Below the pieces are notes generated by a model. It saw only the letters and a list, made by a program, of their open reading frames with translations, ran no database searches and was not told the origin of the DNA. Shown here piece after piece: positions 33,514 through 42,566 of a stretch of 64,000 nucleotides of DNA (its first letter is position 1; each line of letters starts with the position of its first letter). Origin of the DNA: Clostridia bacterium. GTDB lineage: Bacteria > Bacillota > Clostridia > Oscillospirales > Acutalibacteraceae. A program made the translations under genes and the position numbers. The stretch lies in NCBI GenBank assembly GCA_017549105.1, contig JAFYVN010000011.1, forward strand, positions 1-64,000. The letters are read 5' to 3'.

Positions 33514-36264
33514 TTACTGCTTTCTTACGTCGCCGCAGCAGTTCTTATATTTCTTTCCGCTGCCGCAGGGACAGGGATCGTTGGGTTTTGCCTTTTCTTT
33601 CTTTCTGACGGGCTGTTTTTTATCCGTGCCGTCGGATGAACCGCTGGTTGCGGTGATTTTTGCGGTCTGCTCACGCTTTGTTTCTTCCTGACTCTTGATG
33701 ACAACGGTCATAATCTGCCTTGCGGTATCCTCACGGATTGCCTCGGTCATACCGTCAAACATATCTGAACCAACGTTTCTGTAGGCAACAACGGGGTCGG
33801 TCTGACCGTATGCGCGAAGTCCGATACCTCTGCGGAGCTGATCCATTGCATCGATATGATCCATCCACTGTCTGTCAACATTGCGAAGAAGAATCTGCTT
33901 TTCGAGCTCACGCATAATGGGTTCGCCGTTTTCACCGATGCCAAACTGCTCTTCGCGTGCTTCATAAATCTTATGAGCTCTGTCGAGAAGCATTTCTCTT
34001 GCTTCTTCCTTATCGAAGTTGTCTGTGAAGTCGTCTGGAGTTGTGAGCCAGCCTTTGAACTTATCACGCAGGCCGTCGATATTCCAATCTTTCTTTGACA
34101 TACCGTTTGAGCAGAAGAAATCAATTGCATCGTTGATGCTGCCCTCAATCATTCTCATAATAACGGGCTTGAGTTCTTCGCCGTCAAGCACCTGATTACG
34201 CTGTTTGTAGATAAGCTCTCTCTGACGGTTCATAACGTCGTCATACTGAAGAACGCTCTTTCTGATACCGAAGTTTCTGCCTTCAATCTTCTTCTGCGAG
34301 CTTTCGATGGTGTTTGAAATCATCTTTGCTTCAATGGGCATATCCTCGGGAGTTTTGAGGGTATTCATAACACTTGTGATTCTGTCTCCGCCGAAAAGAC
34401 GCATAAGGTCATCCTGGAGCGAGAGGAAGAAACGGCTTGCACCGGGGTCACCCTGACGGCCTGCACGGCCTCGGAGCTGATTGTCGATACGTCTTGATTC
34501 GTGACGCTCTGTGCCGATTATGAAAAGACCGCCCGCTTCACGCACTTTTTCTGCTTCGGGTGCAATTTCATCGTCATATTTCTTTTCAAGAGCGGAATAT
34601 TCGGCTCTTGCCTGAAGAATTTCTTCGTTATCGGTTTCCGCAAAACCTGTTGCCTCTGCAATGAGTTCTTCGGTATAACCCTTTCTGCGAAGCTCTGATT
34701 TTGCAAGATATTCGGAGTTACCGCCAAGCTTGATATCGGTGCCTCGACCTGCCATATTGGTTGCAATTGTTACTGCATAAGGCTTACCCGCCTGAGCAAC
34801 GATTTCAGCTTCCTTATCGTGGTGCTTTGCGTTAAGAACTTCGTGCTTGATGCCCCTTCTCTTGAGAAGTGCGCTGAGAAGCTCTGATTTTTCAATCGAA
34901 ACAGTACCTACAAGCACGGGCTGACCCTTTGCGTGGCATTCCTCGATGGTCTGGATAACAGCAAGATACTTTGCCTGCTCTGTCTTATAAACAACATCGG
35001 GCATATCGTTTCTTATCATCGGCTTGTTGGTGGGAATTTCGATGACATCAAGATTATAAATCTGATTGAATTCGGTTTCCTCGGTCATTGCAGTACCGGT
35101 CATACCCGAAAGCTTTGTGTAAAGGCGGAAATAATTCTGGAATGTGATGGTTGCAAGCGTCTTGCTCTCGTGCTCAACATCAACGTTTTCCTTTGCTTCG
35201 ATAGCCTGATGAAGACCCTCGTTATAGCGTCTGCCCATCATAATACGGCCCGTGAATTCGTCAACGATAAGAACCTGATTATCCTTGACAACATAGTCAA
35301 CGTCACGGCGCATAACACCGTTTGCCTTAAGAGCCTGATTGATGTGATGCTGAATTGTCATATTCTCGGCATCCATAAGGTTTTCAAGATTGAAGAAAGC
35401 CTCTGCCTTGGCAACACCGCTCTTTGTGAGGGTTGCGGTCTTTGCCTTTTCGTCAACAACGTAGTCACAGCTTTCGTCAACAATATCGTCAACCTCTTCT
35501 TTGGAGTTGAGTTCTTTTATTCTTGTGCATTTAAGCGAAAGAGCAAAGCGGTTTGCCATTTTATAAAGGTCGGTTGACTTTTCGCCTCTGCCCGAAATGA
35601 TAAGCGGAGTTCTTGCTTCGTCGATAAGGATGGAGTCAACCTCATCGACGATTGCAAAGTTGTGGCCTCTCTGCACCTTGTGTTCCTTATAAACAACCAT
35701 ATTGTCACGCAGATAGTCAAAGCCCATTTCGTTATTGGTGCCATAGGTAATATCAGCGGCATAAGCTTCTTTTCTTTCGGGATTTTCTTTTTCGTGGATG
35801 ATAAGACCGACGGTAAGACCCATAAAGCGGTAAACCTTGCCCATCCACTCACTGTCGCGTCGTGCAAGATAGTCGTTGACGGTAACAATGTGAACACCGT
35901 TTCCCGAAAGAGCGTTAAGATATGCAGGAAGGGTTGCAACAAGAGTTTTACCTTCACCCGTTCTCATTTCGGCAATTCTGCCCTGATGGAGAATGATACC
36001 GCCGATAATCTGCACGGGGAAATGCTTAAGACCGATGACTCGCCACGATGCCTCACGGCAGGCAGCAAATGCCTCGGGAAGAATATCATCAAGTGTTTCG
36101 CCGTTTGCAAGACGCTCTTTGAATTCGGGAGTTTTTGCCTGAAGCTGTTCATCGGTGAGCTTGGCAAATTCTTCTTCAAGCTTAAGCACCTTATCGCAAA
36201 GCGGACGTACACGCTTAACTTCTTTCTGAGAATAGTTGCCGAAAATTTTGGTTAAAAGACCCAT
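33514..36264 (-). CDS. secA: Preprotein translocase ATPase SecA
   Basis: A 916-residue motor that drives proteins through SecYEG. It starts [19 protein letters not shown]. Walker A is MRTGEGKTL, the DEAD-type box is DEVDSIL, and [29 protein letters not shown] and the helical wing are all present. The C-terminus ends in the zinc-binding SEC-C motif [14 protein letters not shown]. The length is typical and no second secA is present here. Confidence 0.98.
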   Translation of the reverse strand: MGLLTKIFGNYSQKEVKRVRPLCDKVLKLEEEFAKLTDEQLQAKTPEFKERLANGETLDDILPEAFAACREASWRVIGLKHFPVQIIGGIILHQGRIAEMRTGEGKTLVATLPAYLNALSGNGVHIVTVNDYLARRDSEWMGKVYRFMGLTVGLIIHEKENPERKEAYAADITYGTNNEMGFDYLRDNMVVYKEHKVQRGHNFAIVDEVDSILIDEARTPLIISGRGEKSTDLYKMANRFALSLKCTRIKELNSKEEVDDIVDESCDYVVDEKAKTATLTKSGVAKAEAFFNLENLMDAENMTIQHHINQALKANGVMRRDVDYVVKDNQVLIVDEFTGRIMMGRRYNEGLHQAIEAKENVDVEHESKTLATITFQNYFRLYTKLSGMTGTAMTEETEFNQIYNLDVIEIPTNKPMIRNDMPDVVYKTEQAKYLAVIQTIEECHAKGQPVLVGTVSIEKSELLSALLKRRGIKHEVLNAKHHDKEAEIVAQAGKPYAVTIATNMAGRGTDIKLGGNSEYLAKSELRRKGYTEELIAEATGFAETDNEEILQARAEYSALEKKYDDEIAPEAEKVREAGGLFIIGTERHESRRIDNQLRGRAGRQGDPGASRFFLSLQDDLMRLFGGDRITSVMNTLKTPEDMPIEAKMISNTIESSQKKIEGRNFGIRKSVLQYDDVMNRQRELIYKQRNQVLDGEELKPVIMRMIEGSINDAIDFFCSNGMSKKDWNIDGLRDKFKGWLTTPDDFTDNFDKEEAREMLLDRAHKIYEAREEQFGIGENGEPIMRELEKQILLRNVDRQWMDHIDAMDQLRRGIGLRAYGQTDPVVAYRNVGSDMFDGMTEAIREDTARQIMTVVIKSQEETKREQTAKITATSGSSDGTDKKQPVRKKEKAKPNDPCPCGSGKKYKNCCGDVRKQ

Positions 36265-36337
36265 AATACACCTCTGTTTAATACGGATTTATTTTTTCTA
36301 TTGTAAATTTTAATTGTTTGTGTTAGAATTTTCTAAA

Positions 36338-36461
36338 AGCCTTCCCCTTGAGGGGAAGGGGGACCGCTTGCGGTGGATGAGGTGCAAGCTATATGGTTAC
36401 TGTTGCTTCGCAACCACCTCATCAGTCACTTTGTGATAGCTTCTCCTCAAGGAGAAGCCTT
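36338..36461. repeat. Inverted-repeat element, CTTCCCCTTGAGG type
   Basis: The left end AGCCTTCCCCTTGAGGGGAA and right end CTTCTCCTCAAGGAGAAGCC are inverse. Internal GGATGAGGTG and CACCTCATCA match those in the element at 2277-2422, while the centre differs. It lies in the promoter region of the dCMP deaminase gene. Confidence 0.75.
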
Positions 36462-36490
36462 TAATACATCTGTCTAAAGGAGAATCATCT

Positions 36491-36988
36491 ATGCCGAAAA
36501 GAGAAGACTACATTTCGTGGGACGAATATTTTATGGGCATCGCCCTTCTTTCATCTTACCGCAGTAAGGACCCCAGCACTCAGGTCGGTGCGTGCATAGT
36601 CAACAATCATAACAAAATTATGTCCGTCGGCTACAACGGTTTCCCGAGAGGATGCAACGATGACGATTTCCCCTGGGAACGCACCGGTGAAACATACGAC
36701 ACAAAGTATCCCTATGTCTGCCACGCAGAGCTTAACGCAATCCTCAATAACGGCGGAGCAAGCCTTGAGGGATGCAAGATTTATGTTGCTCTTTTCCCCT
36801 GCAACGAATGTGCAAAAGCAATCATTCAGTGCGGAATAAAAGAGGTTTTCTATCTTTCGGATAAATATGCGGACACTCCCGGCACAAGAGCTTCTAAAAG
36901 AATGTTTGATTCTGCGGGAGTGAAATATACTCAGCTCAAACCCGCAAAGGATGAGCTTGTGGTTGATTTCAGAGAAGAAAATATATAA
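36491..36988 (+). CDS. Deoxycytidylate deaminase
   Basis: A 165-residue dCMP deaminase (ComEB-like), converting dCMP to dUMP for dTMP synthesis. Zinc-site motifs are CHAELNAIL (His, catalytic Glu) and PCNECAK (two Cys). The phosphate-binding segment MSVGYNGFPRGCNDDDFPW is characteristic of dCMP rather than cytidine deaminases. AAAGGAG precedes the ATG. A terminator follows. Confidence 0.95.
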   Translation: MPKREDYISWDEYFMGIALLSSYRSKDPSTQVGACIVNNHNKIMSVGYNGFPRGCNDDDFPWERTGETYDTKYPYVCHAELNAILNNGGASLEGCKIYVALFPCNECAKAIIQCGIKEVFYLSDKYADTPGTRASKRMFDSAGVKYTQLKPAKDELVVDFREENI

Positions 36989-37010
36989 TTCGTATGCGTA
37001 ATTATTATCG

Positions 37011-37036
37011 GGCGGGATATTTCTCCCGCCTTTTTT
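37011..37036 (+). terminator. Terminator of the dCMP deaminase gene
   Basis: A GGCGGGA/TCCCGCC stem and six T. Confidence 0.9.
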
Positions 37037-37040
37037 ATTT

Positions 37041-37107
37041 CATACTACGATGAAATCGGAGCGAAGCGACCCTTCGTTCTGCACTCTGCGTTCTGCATTC
37101 TGCACTT
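37041..37107. repeat. Partial heptad-repeat element, copy 4
   Basis: The text GCGAAGCGACCCTT is followed by heptads TTCGTTC TGCACTC TGCGTTC TGCATTC TGCACTT (37073-37107), matching the right half of copy 3. The left half is replaced by the terminator hairpin of the dCMP deaminase gene. Confidence 0.65.
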
Positions 37108-38401
37108 AAAAAGTATAAACAACCGAGCCGACCTTTGCACCTGTGCCGTCAAGTGCACGGACACTCATAACGCTTCCGTTATCAACCCATACAAAGCCCG
37201 CGCTCTCGTCAAAAAGAAGGGGTTCTGCGTAGATTGCGGGTTCTGCCGAACCGTCGGCTGTGCAGTAAATAAGCTTCTGCACCGAAACTCCGTTTGCGTT
37301 GACTTCGCCGTAAGAAGCAAAGACAGCCTTTGTGCCGTCGGGACTTACGGAAAATACGTCTGCCGAAGTAATATCAATACCGCTGAAAGTCTGTGTTGCA
37401 CCGGTCATAAGGTCGGTCATAACCAGGCTTTTTCTGTTTATAAGATATCTTCCGCACTGCATATAATCGTTATAATAATCGCCTTCAAACTGAGTAAGAA
37501 CTCTTTCCTCGCCGTTTGCAAGATTCATATTGGCAAATCCCGAATCATTTTTCTTGAGATAATGCATACCGTTTACGTCGTTGACATACCATACACCGAG
37601 GATATCTTTTACAACGATTTTGGGTCTGTATGCGTTTGAAAGCTCCATAACGTCGGCTCTTCTGCCTTTGTCGTTTTCGTTATAGTATCTTGATGAAAGA
37701 AAATACTTTGCATCGCCGAGATTCTTTACGAAATCATCGGTAAGCAGAGTCCAGTCCTGACGGAATGTGCCGTTGCGGTCAATCATTCTTGTGTGGTTGG
37801 AAACATAGGTTGATGCCGAGCCGTTTGCAAGGTTGAAATTATAGATTTCGGAATAGAGCTTGTCTGCTTTATAGAAATTGTTTTTATCAAAATCGGCAAG
37901 AAGAAGGTAGCCTTCGCCATAGCCTGCAGGTTTTGCGGTAAGCTTTACGAATGCATATGAATATACGTCAACATCCGCACTCATATCAGATGTGAAAACT
38001 CCGTAACCGCAAGCCTTGCCGTCTTTTTCTATGTAATTCACGGTAACAGGGATTGTTTCGTAGCTTGCTTTGAGATTAGCCTTGACCTGCTTTACCTCAA
38101 GAGTGCAGGGATTCATAGCACCGTTTGCATATTCAAAGAATTTCACGCTTCCGTCAAGCGATGCAACATAATAAACACCGTCAAAATCCGTGGGGAGATA
38201 AACCTCACCGTTTGCCCCCTTGACAGAGAGCTTGAGACTGAGAAGATATTCACTATCTTCGTAGGTATAAACCACGGGATCGGGGTCTTTCTTGATTATT
38301 TCAGTTTTGTTTTCTCCCGAAGAAAAGAAAAATACAACTCCCGATGCAATCATTACAACCGCAAGCACAGCGGCAAGTATTTTTAAAGCATTGTTTTTCA
38401 T
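37106..38401 (-). CDS. Membrane-anchored extracytoplasmic protein, propeller-like repeats
   Basis: A 431-residue protein with an uncleaved-looking N-terminal anchor (residues 7-28, VVFFFSSG) and a large outside domain. The sequence has recurring short blocks such as GVYYVASLDGSVKFFEYAN, GVWYVNDVNGMHYLKKN and FSVSPDGTKAVFASYG that resemble the strands of TolB-like beta-propellers. No catalytic motif is recognised. It is the only gene lying between two heptad-repeat tracts (37073-37107 and 38418-38445) of the same orientation. The function is unknown. Confidence 0.65.
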   Translation of the reverse strand: MKNNALKILAAVLAVVMIASGVVFFFSSGENKTEIIKKDPDPVVYTYEDSEYLLSLKLSVKGANGEVYLPTDFDGVYYVASLDGSVKFFEYANGAMNPCTLEVKQVKANLKASYETIPVTVNYIEKDGKACGYGVFTSDMSADVDVYSYAFVKLTAKPAGYGEGYLLLADFDKNNFYKADKLYSEIYNFNLANGSASTYVSNHTRMIDRNGTFRQDWTLLTDDFVKNLGDAKYFLSSRYYNENDKGRRADVMELSNAYRPKIVVKDILGVWYVNDVNGMHYLKKNDSGFANMNLANGEERVLTQFEGDYYNDYMQCGRYLINRKSLVMTDLMTGATQTFSGIDITSADVFSVSPDGTKAVFASYGEVNANGVSVQKLIYCTADGSAEPAIYAEPLLFDESAGFVWVDNGSVMSVRALDGTGAKVGSVVYTF

Positions 38402-38417
38402 TTCGTTCTCCTCTTTT

Positions 38418-38445
38418 TACGTTCTGCACTCTGAATTCTGCACTT
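38418..38445. repeat. Short heptad-repeat tract, copy 5
   Basis: Heptads TGCACTC TGAATTC TGCACTT preceded by ACGTTC, between the exonuclease gene and the propeller-like gene. It has the same unit and direction as copy 4. Confidence 0.6.
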
Positions 38446-39208
38446 ATATTTCTATTTCCAGTTCGACCGGGCAATGGTCAGAGCCGAAAATTTCGTTATG
38501 GATTTTTGCATCCTTCATTTTCTCTTTCAGTTTTTCAGATACGACAAAATAGTCGATTCTCCATCCCGCGTTCTTTGCCCTTGCGGAAAAACGGTATGAC
38601 CACCAACTGTAGACCCCTTCAAGGTCGGGATAAAAATATCTGAACGAATCAACAAATCCGCTCTCAAGCATCTCGGAGAATTTGCCTCTTTCCTCGTCGG
38701 TGAAACCGGGATTCCTCTTGTTTGACTTGGGATTTTTGAGGTCAATTTCTTTATGCGCAACATTAAGATCTCCGCAGAAGATAACGGGCTTTTTCTTATC
38801 AAGCTCGCAAACATAGTTTCTGAATGCGTCCTCCCACTCCATTCGGTAGTCAAGGCGCACAAGTCCGTCACGGGCGTTGGGAACATAAACAGTTATGAAA
38901 TAATAATTATCAAATTCAAGGGTTATGACTCTGCCCTCGGTATCGTGCTCCGGAATTCCGAGACCGTAAGCCACCGAAAGAGGCTCTTCACGGCTGAAAA
39001 CAGCGGTGCCCGAATATCCTTTTTTCTCGGCATAACACCAATACTGGTGATAACCTTCAAGGGTAAGCTCTGCCTGGCCCTCCTGCATCTTCGTTTCCTG
39101 CAGACAGAATATATCGGCATCAAGCGCCGCAAAACTTCCGTAAAAATCCTTTGTAAGGCACGCTCTGATTCCGTTAACGTTCCACGAAACAAACCTCTTG
39201 ACAGCCAT
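38444..39208 (-). CDS. xth: Exodeoxyribonuclease III / AP endonuclease
   Basis: A 254-residue DNA-repair nuclease of the ExoIII/APE1 family, cutting at abasic sites and removing 3' blocks. It starts MAVKRFVSWNVNGIRACL. Metal and catalytic residues are in CLQETKMQEG, VPNARDGLVRLDYR, GDLNVAHKEIDL and GSDHCPVELE. ATG 39208 has GGAGGG 9 nt upstream; an ATG three codons earlier abuts that site. The stop codon region overlaps the end of heptad tract 5. Confidence 0.96.
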   Translation of the reverse strand: MAVKRFVSWNVNGIRACLTKDFYGSFAALDADIFCLQETKMQEGQAELTLEGYHQYWCYAEKKGYSGTAVFSREEPLSVAYGLGIPEHDTEGRVITLEFDNYYFITVYVPNARDGLVRLDYRMEWEDAFRNYVCELDKKKPVIFCGDLNVAHKEIDLKNPKSNKRNPGFTDEERGKFSEMLESGFVDSFRYFYPDLEGVYSWWSYRFSARAKNAGWRIDYFVVSEKLKEKMKDAKIHNEIFGSDHCPVELEIEI

Positions 39209-39367
39209 AACGTACATCCCTCCATTATAATTAAAATGTATTATATCATACTTTTTCCGTTCTGTCACCTATTTATAATATTAAAGTTTTGTAAATAAAC
39301 AATTTCTTTATGTAAATATGTATAATTATGAACGGCGATTTTTGGCAGTCTATTTTGTGTTTCATAC

Positions 39368-39396
39368 TTGACAAAAGACCGAATTTGGAGTATTTT
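39368..39396 (+). promoter_or_regulatory. Promoter of the Ala/Thr/Glu-rich lipoprotein
   Basis: TTGACA (39368-39373), a 17-bp spacer and TATTTT (39391-39396). Confidence 0.7.
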
Positions 39397-39470
39397 TATA
39401 TTACAAGTGCGCAGAATCATCATAGGAACTGCGCAAAAAAATTTTTTATTATTTTTCAGGAGGAAGAATC

Positions 39471-40373
39471 ATGAAAAAAATTCTCGCAGTTCTCCTCGCA
39501 GCTTCAATGCTCTTCGCATTCGCAGCTTGCGGCGGAAACGATGAAGGCACAACCACCACAGCTCCCGTTACAGAAGCAGAAGTTGTAACAGACGCTCCCA
39601 CAGAAGCAGCTACAGAGGCAGCTACAGAAGCTGCAACAGAAGCTCCCGCAGTTGACGAATCAGCAGCAGCCACAGAAGCAGTTTCAGAAGATGCTACAGC
39701 AACAGCTGACCCCTCAGCAGTTGACGCTTCAGCAGCAGAAACAACAGCTGCAGTTGCTGACAAAGAAATGACAAAGGCTGAATTCGTTGCTTTCCTTAAC
39801 GCTGAAACAGCTAAGGCAGCAAAGGGCAAGTACAGCTACAAGAGAGTTTGTGAATACACAGACCCCATCGACGTTGGCGGCGCAACTGATATCCTCAACG
39901 GCATCATCAGCGCAATCGACGAAAACTCAAACCTCGACACAGTTGTTGGCGGTTTCCTCGGAATCGGCACAATCACAGAAGCTAAGGATGACTATGCTCT
40001 TAAGGCAACAACCCTTAAGGAATCCGATCTCACATCATTCAGCTATGCAAACGGCGTTTACACCTTCACTCTTGCAAACGTAAACAACCCCAAGAAGACA
40101 GGTGCTACAAGCCTTTCAAGATTCACAAACGACTTCATCACACACGAAGAAGTTGTTGATGGCGTTGCTGAATTCACAACAGCTATCACAGTTAACGAAA
40201 CAAACGTTGACTACAAGGACATCAAGGTTCAGGTTACTGTTGCAGAAGGCAAGATCACAAACATCACATATTCATATGCTTTCGCTGCAACTCTTAAGCT
40301 TAAGGCAGTTGTTACCATCAACGGCGACGGCGCTGCAAAGCTCACAGCAACATACTCAAACATCAAGTATTAA
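39471..40373 (+). CDS. Ala/Thr/Glu-linker lipoprotein (paralogue of 20809-21693)
   Basis: A 300-residue exported lipoprotein. The signal peptide ends in the lipobox FAAC. A TEAATEAATEAATEAPA-type linker follows (about 28-95), then a 200-residue globular domain. The latter has FLNAETAKAAKGKYSYK and ends in beta-strands VDYKDIKVQVTVAEG and TATYSNIKY, matching the plan of the lipoprotein at 20809-21693. Codon choice is strongly biased (GCT, ACA, AAG, GTT), as in highly expressed genes, and AGGAGGA precedes the ATG. It is probably an abundant surface protein; the ligand is unknown. Confidence 0.75.
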   Translation: MKKILAVLLAASMLFAFAACGGNDEGTTTTAPVTEAEVVTDAPTEAATEAATEAATEAPAVDESAAATEAVSEDATATADPSAVDASAAETTAAVADKEMTKAEFVAFLNAETAKAAKGKYSYKRVCEYTDPIDVGGATDILNGIISAIDENSNLDTVVGGFLGIGTITEAKDDYALKATTLKESDLTSFSYANGVYTFTLANVNNPKKTGATSLSRFTNDFITHEEVVDGVAEFTTAITVNETNVDYKDIKVQVTVAEGKITNITYSYAFAATLKLKAVVTINGDGAAKLTATYSNIKY

Positions 40374-40392
40374 TCGATAATACAAATAAATT

Positions 40393-40424
40393 TTCCCTCT
40401 GCTTCACGGCAGAGGGAATTTTTT
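40393..40424 (+). terminator. Terminator of the Ala/Thr/Glu-rich lipoprotein gene
   Basis: A perfect 10-bp stem TTCCCTCTGC/GCAGAGGGAA, then six T. Confidence 0.92.
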
Positions 40425-40496
40425 ATACACTTGATTTTCTTGCGGTTATATGTTAGAATACGGAAATAAGAAAACAAAGCCGAAAGGATTATTATT

Positions 40497-41105
40497 ATGA
40501 AAAGAATAATTTCAATACTGCTTATCGTTGCTTCAATCACTGTGCTTTTCGCATCGTGTAAGCCGAGCAAAGAAAAGGTTATTGTTTCGGGTAACTACAC
40601 ATACGTTGCTCTTGAAGACAACACCGCCAAAATCACAAAATACAGCTGTTCCGATGAAATGCTCGTGCTCGAAATCCCGTCAGCGATAGACGATATGACA
40701 GTTACCGTCATCGGCTCGGGTGCATTCAAGGATGTTCAGAATATCGGTGCAGTCACCTTCCCCGAAACCATTACTCTTATCGAAACCGATGCTTTCACAG
40801 GCAGTTCAATCAAAAAGGCTTATCTCCACAGATGCTCCGCTCTTACCGAAATTCAGGAAAAAGCTTTTGCGGAATGCCACAATCTTATTCAGGTTGACCT
40901 TCCCAAAAATCTTGAAACTATCGGTGAAGGCGCATTCTATTACTGCGACAGCCTCAAGGTTGCAAATTTCAGAGGTAACACCCCGAATATCCATCAGTTC
41001 GCCTTTGATGCCTGCCCCAAGGTCAAAATTTACACAAAATCAGATATGATGAACGTTATAAATTTTGCTCAGACCTATCACGTTGAACTCTCTGTTTCCG
41101 ACTAA
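40497..41105 (+). CDS. Leucine-rich-repeat (BspA-like) lipoprotein
   Basis: A 202-residue lipoprotein with lipobox FASC. The mature part has about five LRR_5 repeats of the BspA type, e.g. VIGSGAFKDVQNIGAVTFPE, then LIETDAFTGSSIKKAYL and IGEGAFYYCDSLKVANF. BspA-like proteins usually mediate adhesion. This one is short and lacks extra domains. Its 3' end overlaps the convergent AGCS gene by 50 nt, and its terminator lies within that gene. Confidence 0.88.
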   Translation: MKRIISILLIVASITVLFASCKPSKEKVIVSGNYTYVALEDNTAKITKYSCSDEMLVLEIPSAIDDMTVTVIGSGAFKDVQNIGAVTFPETITLIETDAFTGSSIKKAYLHRCSALTEIQEKAFAECHNLIQVDLPKNLETIGEGAFYYCDSLKVANFRGNTPNIHQFAFDACPKVKIYTKSDMMNVINFAQTYHVELSVSD

Positions 41106-42459
41106 CGGAATCAATCCTGCGGATGTGCTTCGGTGCATCCGCATTTTTTATTTCGTCAACAGCTTCCTTTCCGAGTAAAAGAAGCGCAAAAATATTGGGC
41201 ACAGCCATAAGTCCGTTAAGAATATCCGACAGACCCCACACGCTTTCAAAGCGTATGATACTTCCCGCAAAAACTGCTGCAACATATAGCGAATTATAAA
41301 CTTTGCCGCTTTTTTCTCCGAAAAGATATTCAGCACCGCATCTGCCGTAATAAGACCACGCAATCAGAGTTGCAAAAGCAAAAAGGCAGATGCATCCGTT
41401 AAGAAAATAACCTCCCGCTTTGCCGAAAACGCTTTCAAATGCCGCTGCGCAAAGCTGAGCTCCGTTAAGCTCCCTGCCGGTAACACCGCAGACCAATATC
41501 GCAACACCCGTCACGCTGCACATAAAAACCGTGTCGATGAAAACCTCAATTATTCCCCACATCCCCTGCTCGCCCGCATTCTTGCAGTCTGCGGCGGCGT
41601 GAATGACCGCACTGCTCCCGAGACCTGCTTCGTTTGAAAAAACACCTCTTGAAATCCCGTATCTTGCTGCCTTGGCAAGACCGAAACCGCTGATGGACTT
41701 AATCGTGAAAGCCTCTTTTATAACAGTCTTTATGCAAGGAACAATGTTTTCGCTGTTTTTCGCAATGATGATAAAACAAGCCGCAACAAAAGCTGCCGAA
41801 AGCACGGGAATCAGTTTTTCGGATATCGACGATATTCTTTCAAGACCGCCCGAAACTGCAATTGCGGTAAGAACACTCAGAACAGCCGCTGTAATGACGG
41901 GTCTGACTCCGAAACCGCTCATCCCCTGCGCAACGGAATTTGCCTGAGTCATATTCCCCATACCGAGCGATGCGCCCGTGAGAAAAACGGCATACGCCGA
42001 TGCAAGACCTTTCATCCCAAGACCGTTTTCTATGTAATACATCGGACCGCCTTTGAGTTTCCCCGAAAAATCACGGACTCTGTATTTTATTCCGAGAATG
42101 TTTTCGCAGCAGCACGTCATCATTCCGAGAACAGCAGAAAGACACATCCAGAAAAGCGAACCCGGTCCGCCCGAAATAACAGCCGTTGCCACTCCGATTA
42201 TATTGCCCGTTCCGAGGCAAGCGGCAAGTGCGGATGTAAGCGCGGAAAACTGAGAAATCGAGCCGTCGGCACTTTTATTTTTTCTGTTTCTGAAAGCGGA
42301 TACGAGCGTTGTTCCAAGCCATCGCTTCACTCCGAAAATCTGAAAAAATCCCGACCTTGCGGAAAGGTAAAATCCCGTTCCGAGAAAAACAGCGAGCATC
42401 GGAGCTCCCCATATTACCGAACCGATTGCAGAATTGATTTGGGATATCATTTCAAACAC
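41056..42459 (-). CDS. Alanine/glycine:cation symporter (AGCS family)
   Basis: A 467-residue, roughly eleven-helix transporter that takes up alanine or glycine with Na+ or H+. Family motifs are ALAACLGTGNIIGVATAV near residue 85, GGPMYYIENGLG, and FSNEAGLGSSAVIHAAA. An in-frame GAGG precedes the ATG. The last 17 codons form a basic tail (SVSRKQRVQRDRSEQNL) encoded on the strand opposite the LRR lipoprotein, and the terminator of that gene lies inside this coding region. Confidence 0.94.
   Translation of the reverse strand: MFEMISQINSAIGSVIWGAPMLAVFLGTGFYLSARSGFFQIFGVKRWLGTTLVSAFRNRKNKSADGSISQFSALTSALAACLGTGNIIGVATAVISGGPGSLFWMCLSAVLGMMTCCCENILGIKYRVRDFSGKLKGGPMYYIENGLGMKGLASAYAVFLTGASLGMGNMTQANSVAQGMSGFGVRPVITAAVLSVLTAIAVSGGLERISSISEKLIPVLSAAFVAACFIIIAKNSENIVPCIKTVIKEAFTIKSISGFGLAKAARYGISRGVFSNEAGLGSSAVIHAAADCKNAGEQGMWGIIEVFIDTVFMCSVTGVAILVCGVTGRELNGAQLCAAAFESVFGKAGGYFLNGCICLFAFATLIAWSYYGRCGAEYLFGEKSGKVYNSLYVAAVFAGSIIRFESVWGLSDILNGLMAVPNIFALLLLGKEAVDEIKNADAPKHIRRIDSVSRKQRVQRDRSEQNL
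41118..41149 (+). terminator. Terminator of the LRR lipoprotein, inside the AGCS coding region
   Basis: TGCGGATG/CATCCGCA stem with a TTCG-containing loop and six T on the + strand. It is 13 nt past the lipoprotein stop and within codons near the end of the convergent symporter. Confidence 0.8.
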
Positions 42460-42527
42460 CTCAGTAAAAAATATGAAAACCGACCTGGAAAAAGAATAAA
42501 TTACATCTTTATTTTTTGCCCGACAAA

Positions 42528-42536
42528 TGCTATAAT
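42528..42536 (+). promoter_or_regulatory. Extended -10 promoter of the flavodiiron gene
   Basis: TGCTATAAT: a consensus TATAAT preceded by TGn, 31 nt before the ATG. The -35 region is weak, as is common with extended -10 promoters. Confidence 0.6.
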
Positions 42537-42566
42537 AAAATGAATATTCAAAAAGGAGCGCAAAAA

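Noticed and set aside
34933-35577. 214-residue + strand frame
   Set aside because: Antisense to secA with shadow-type composition.
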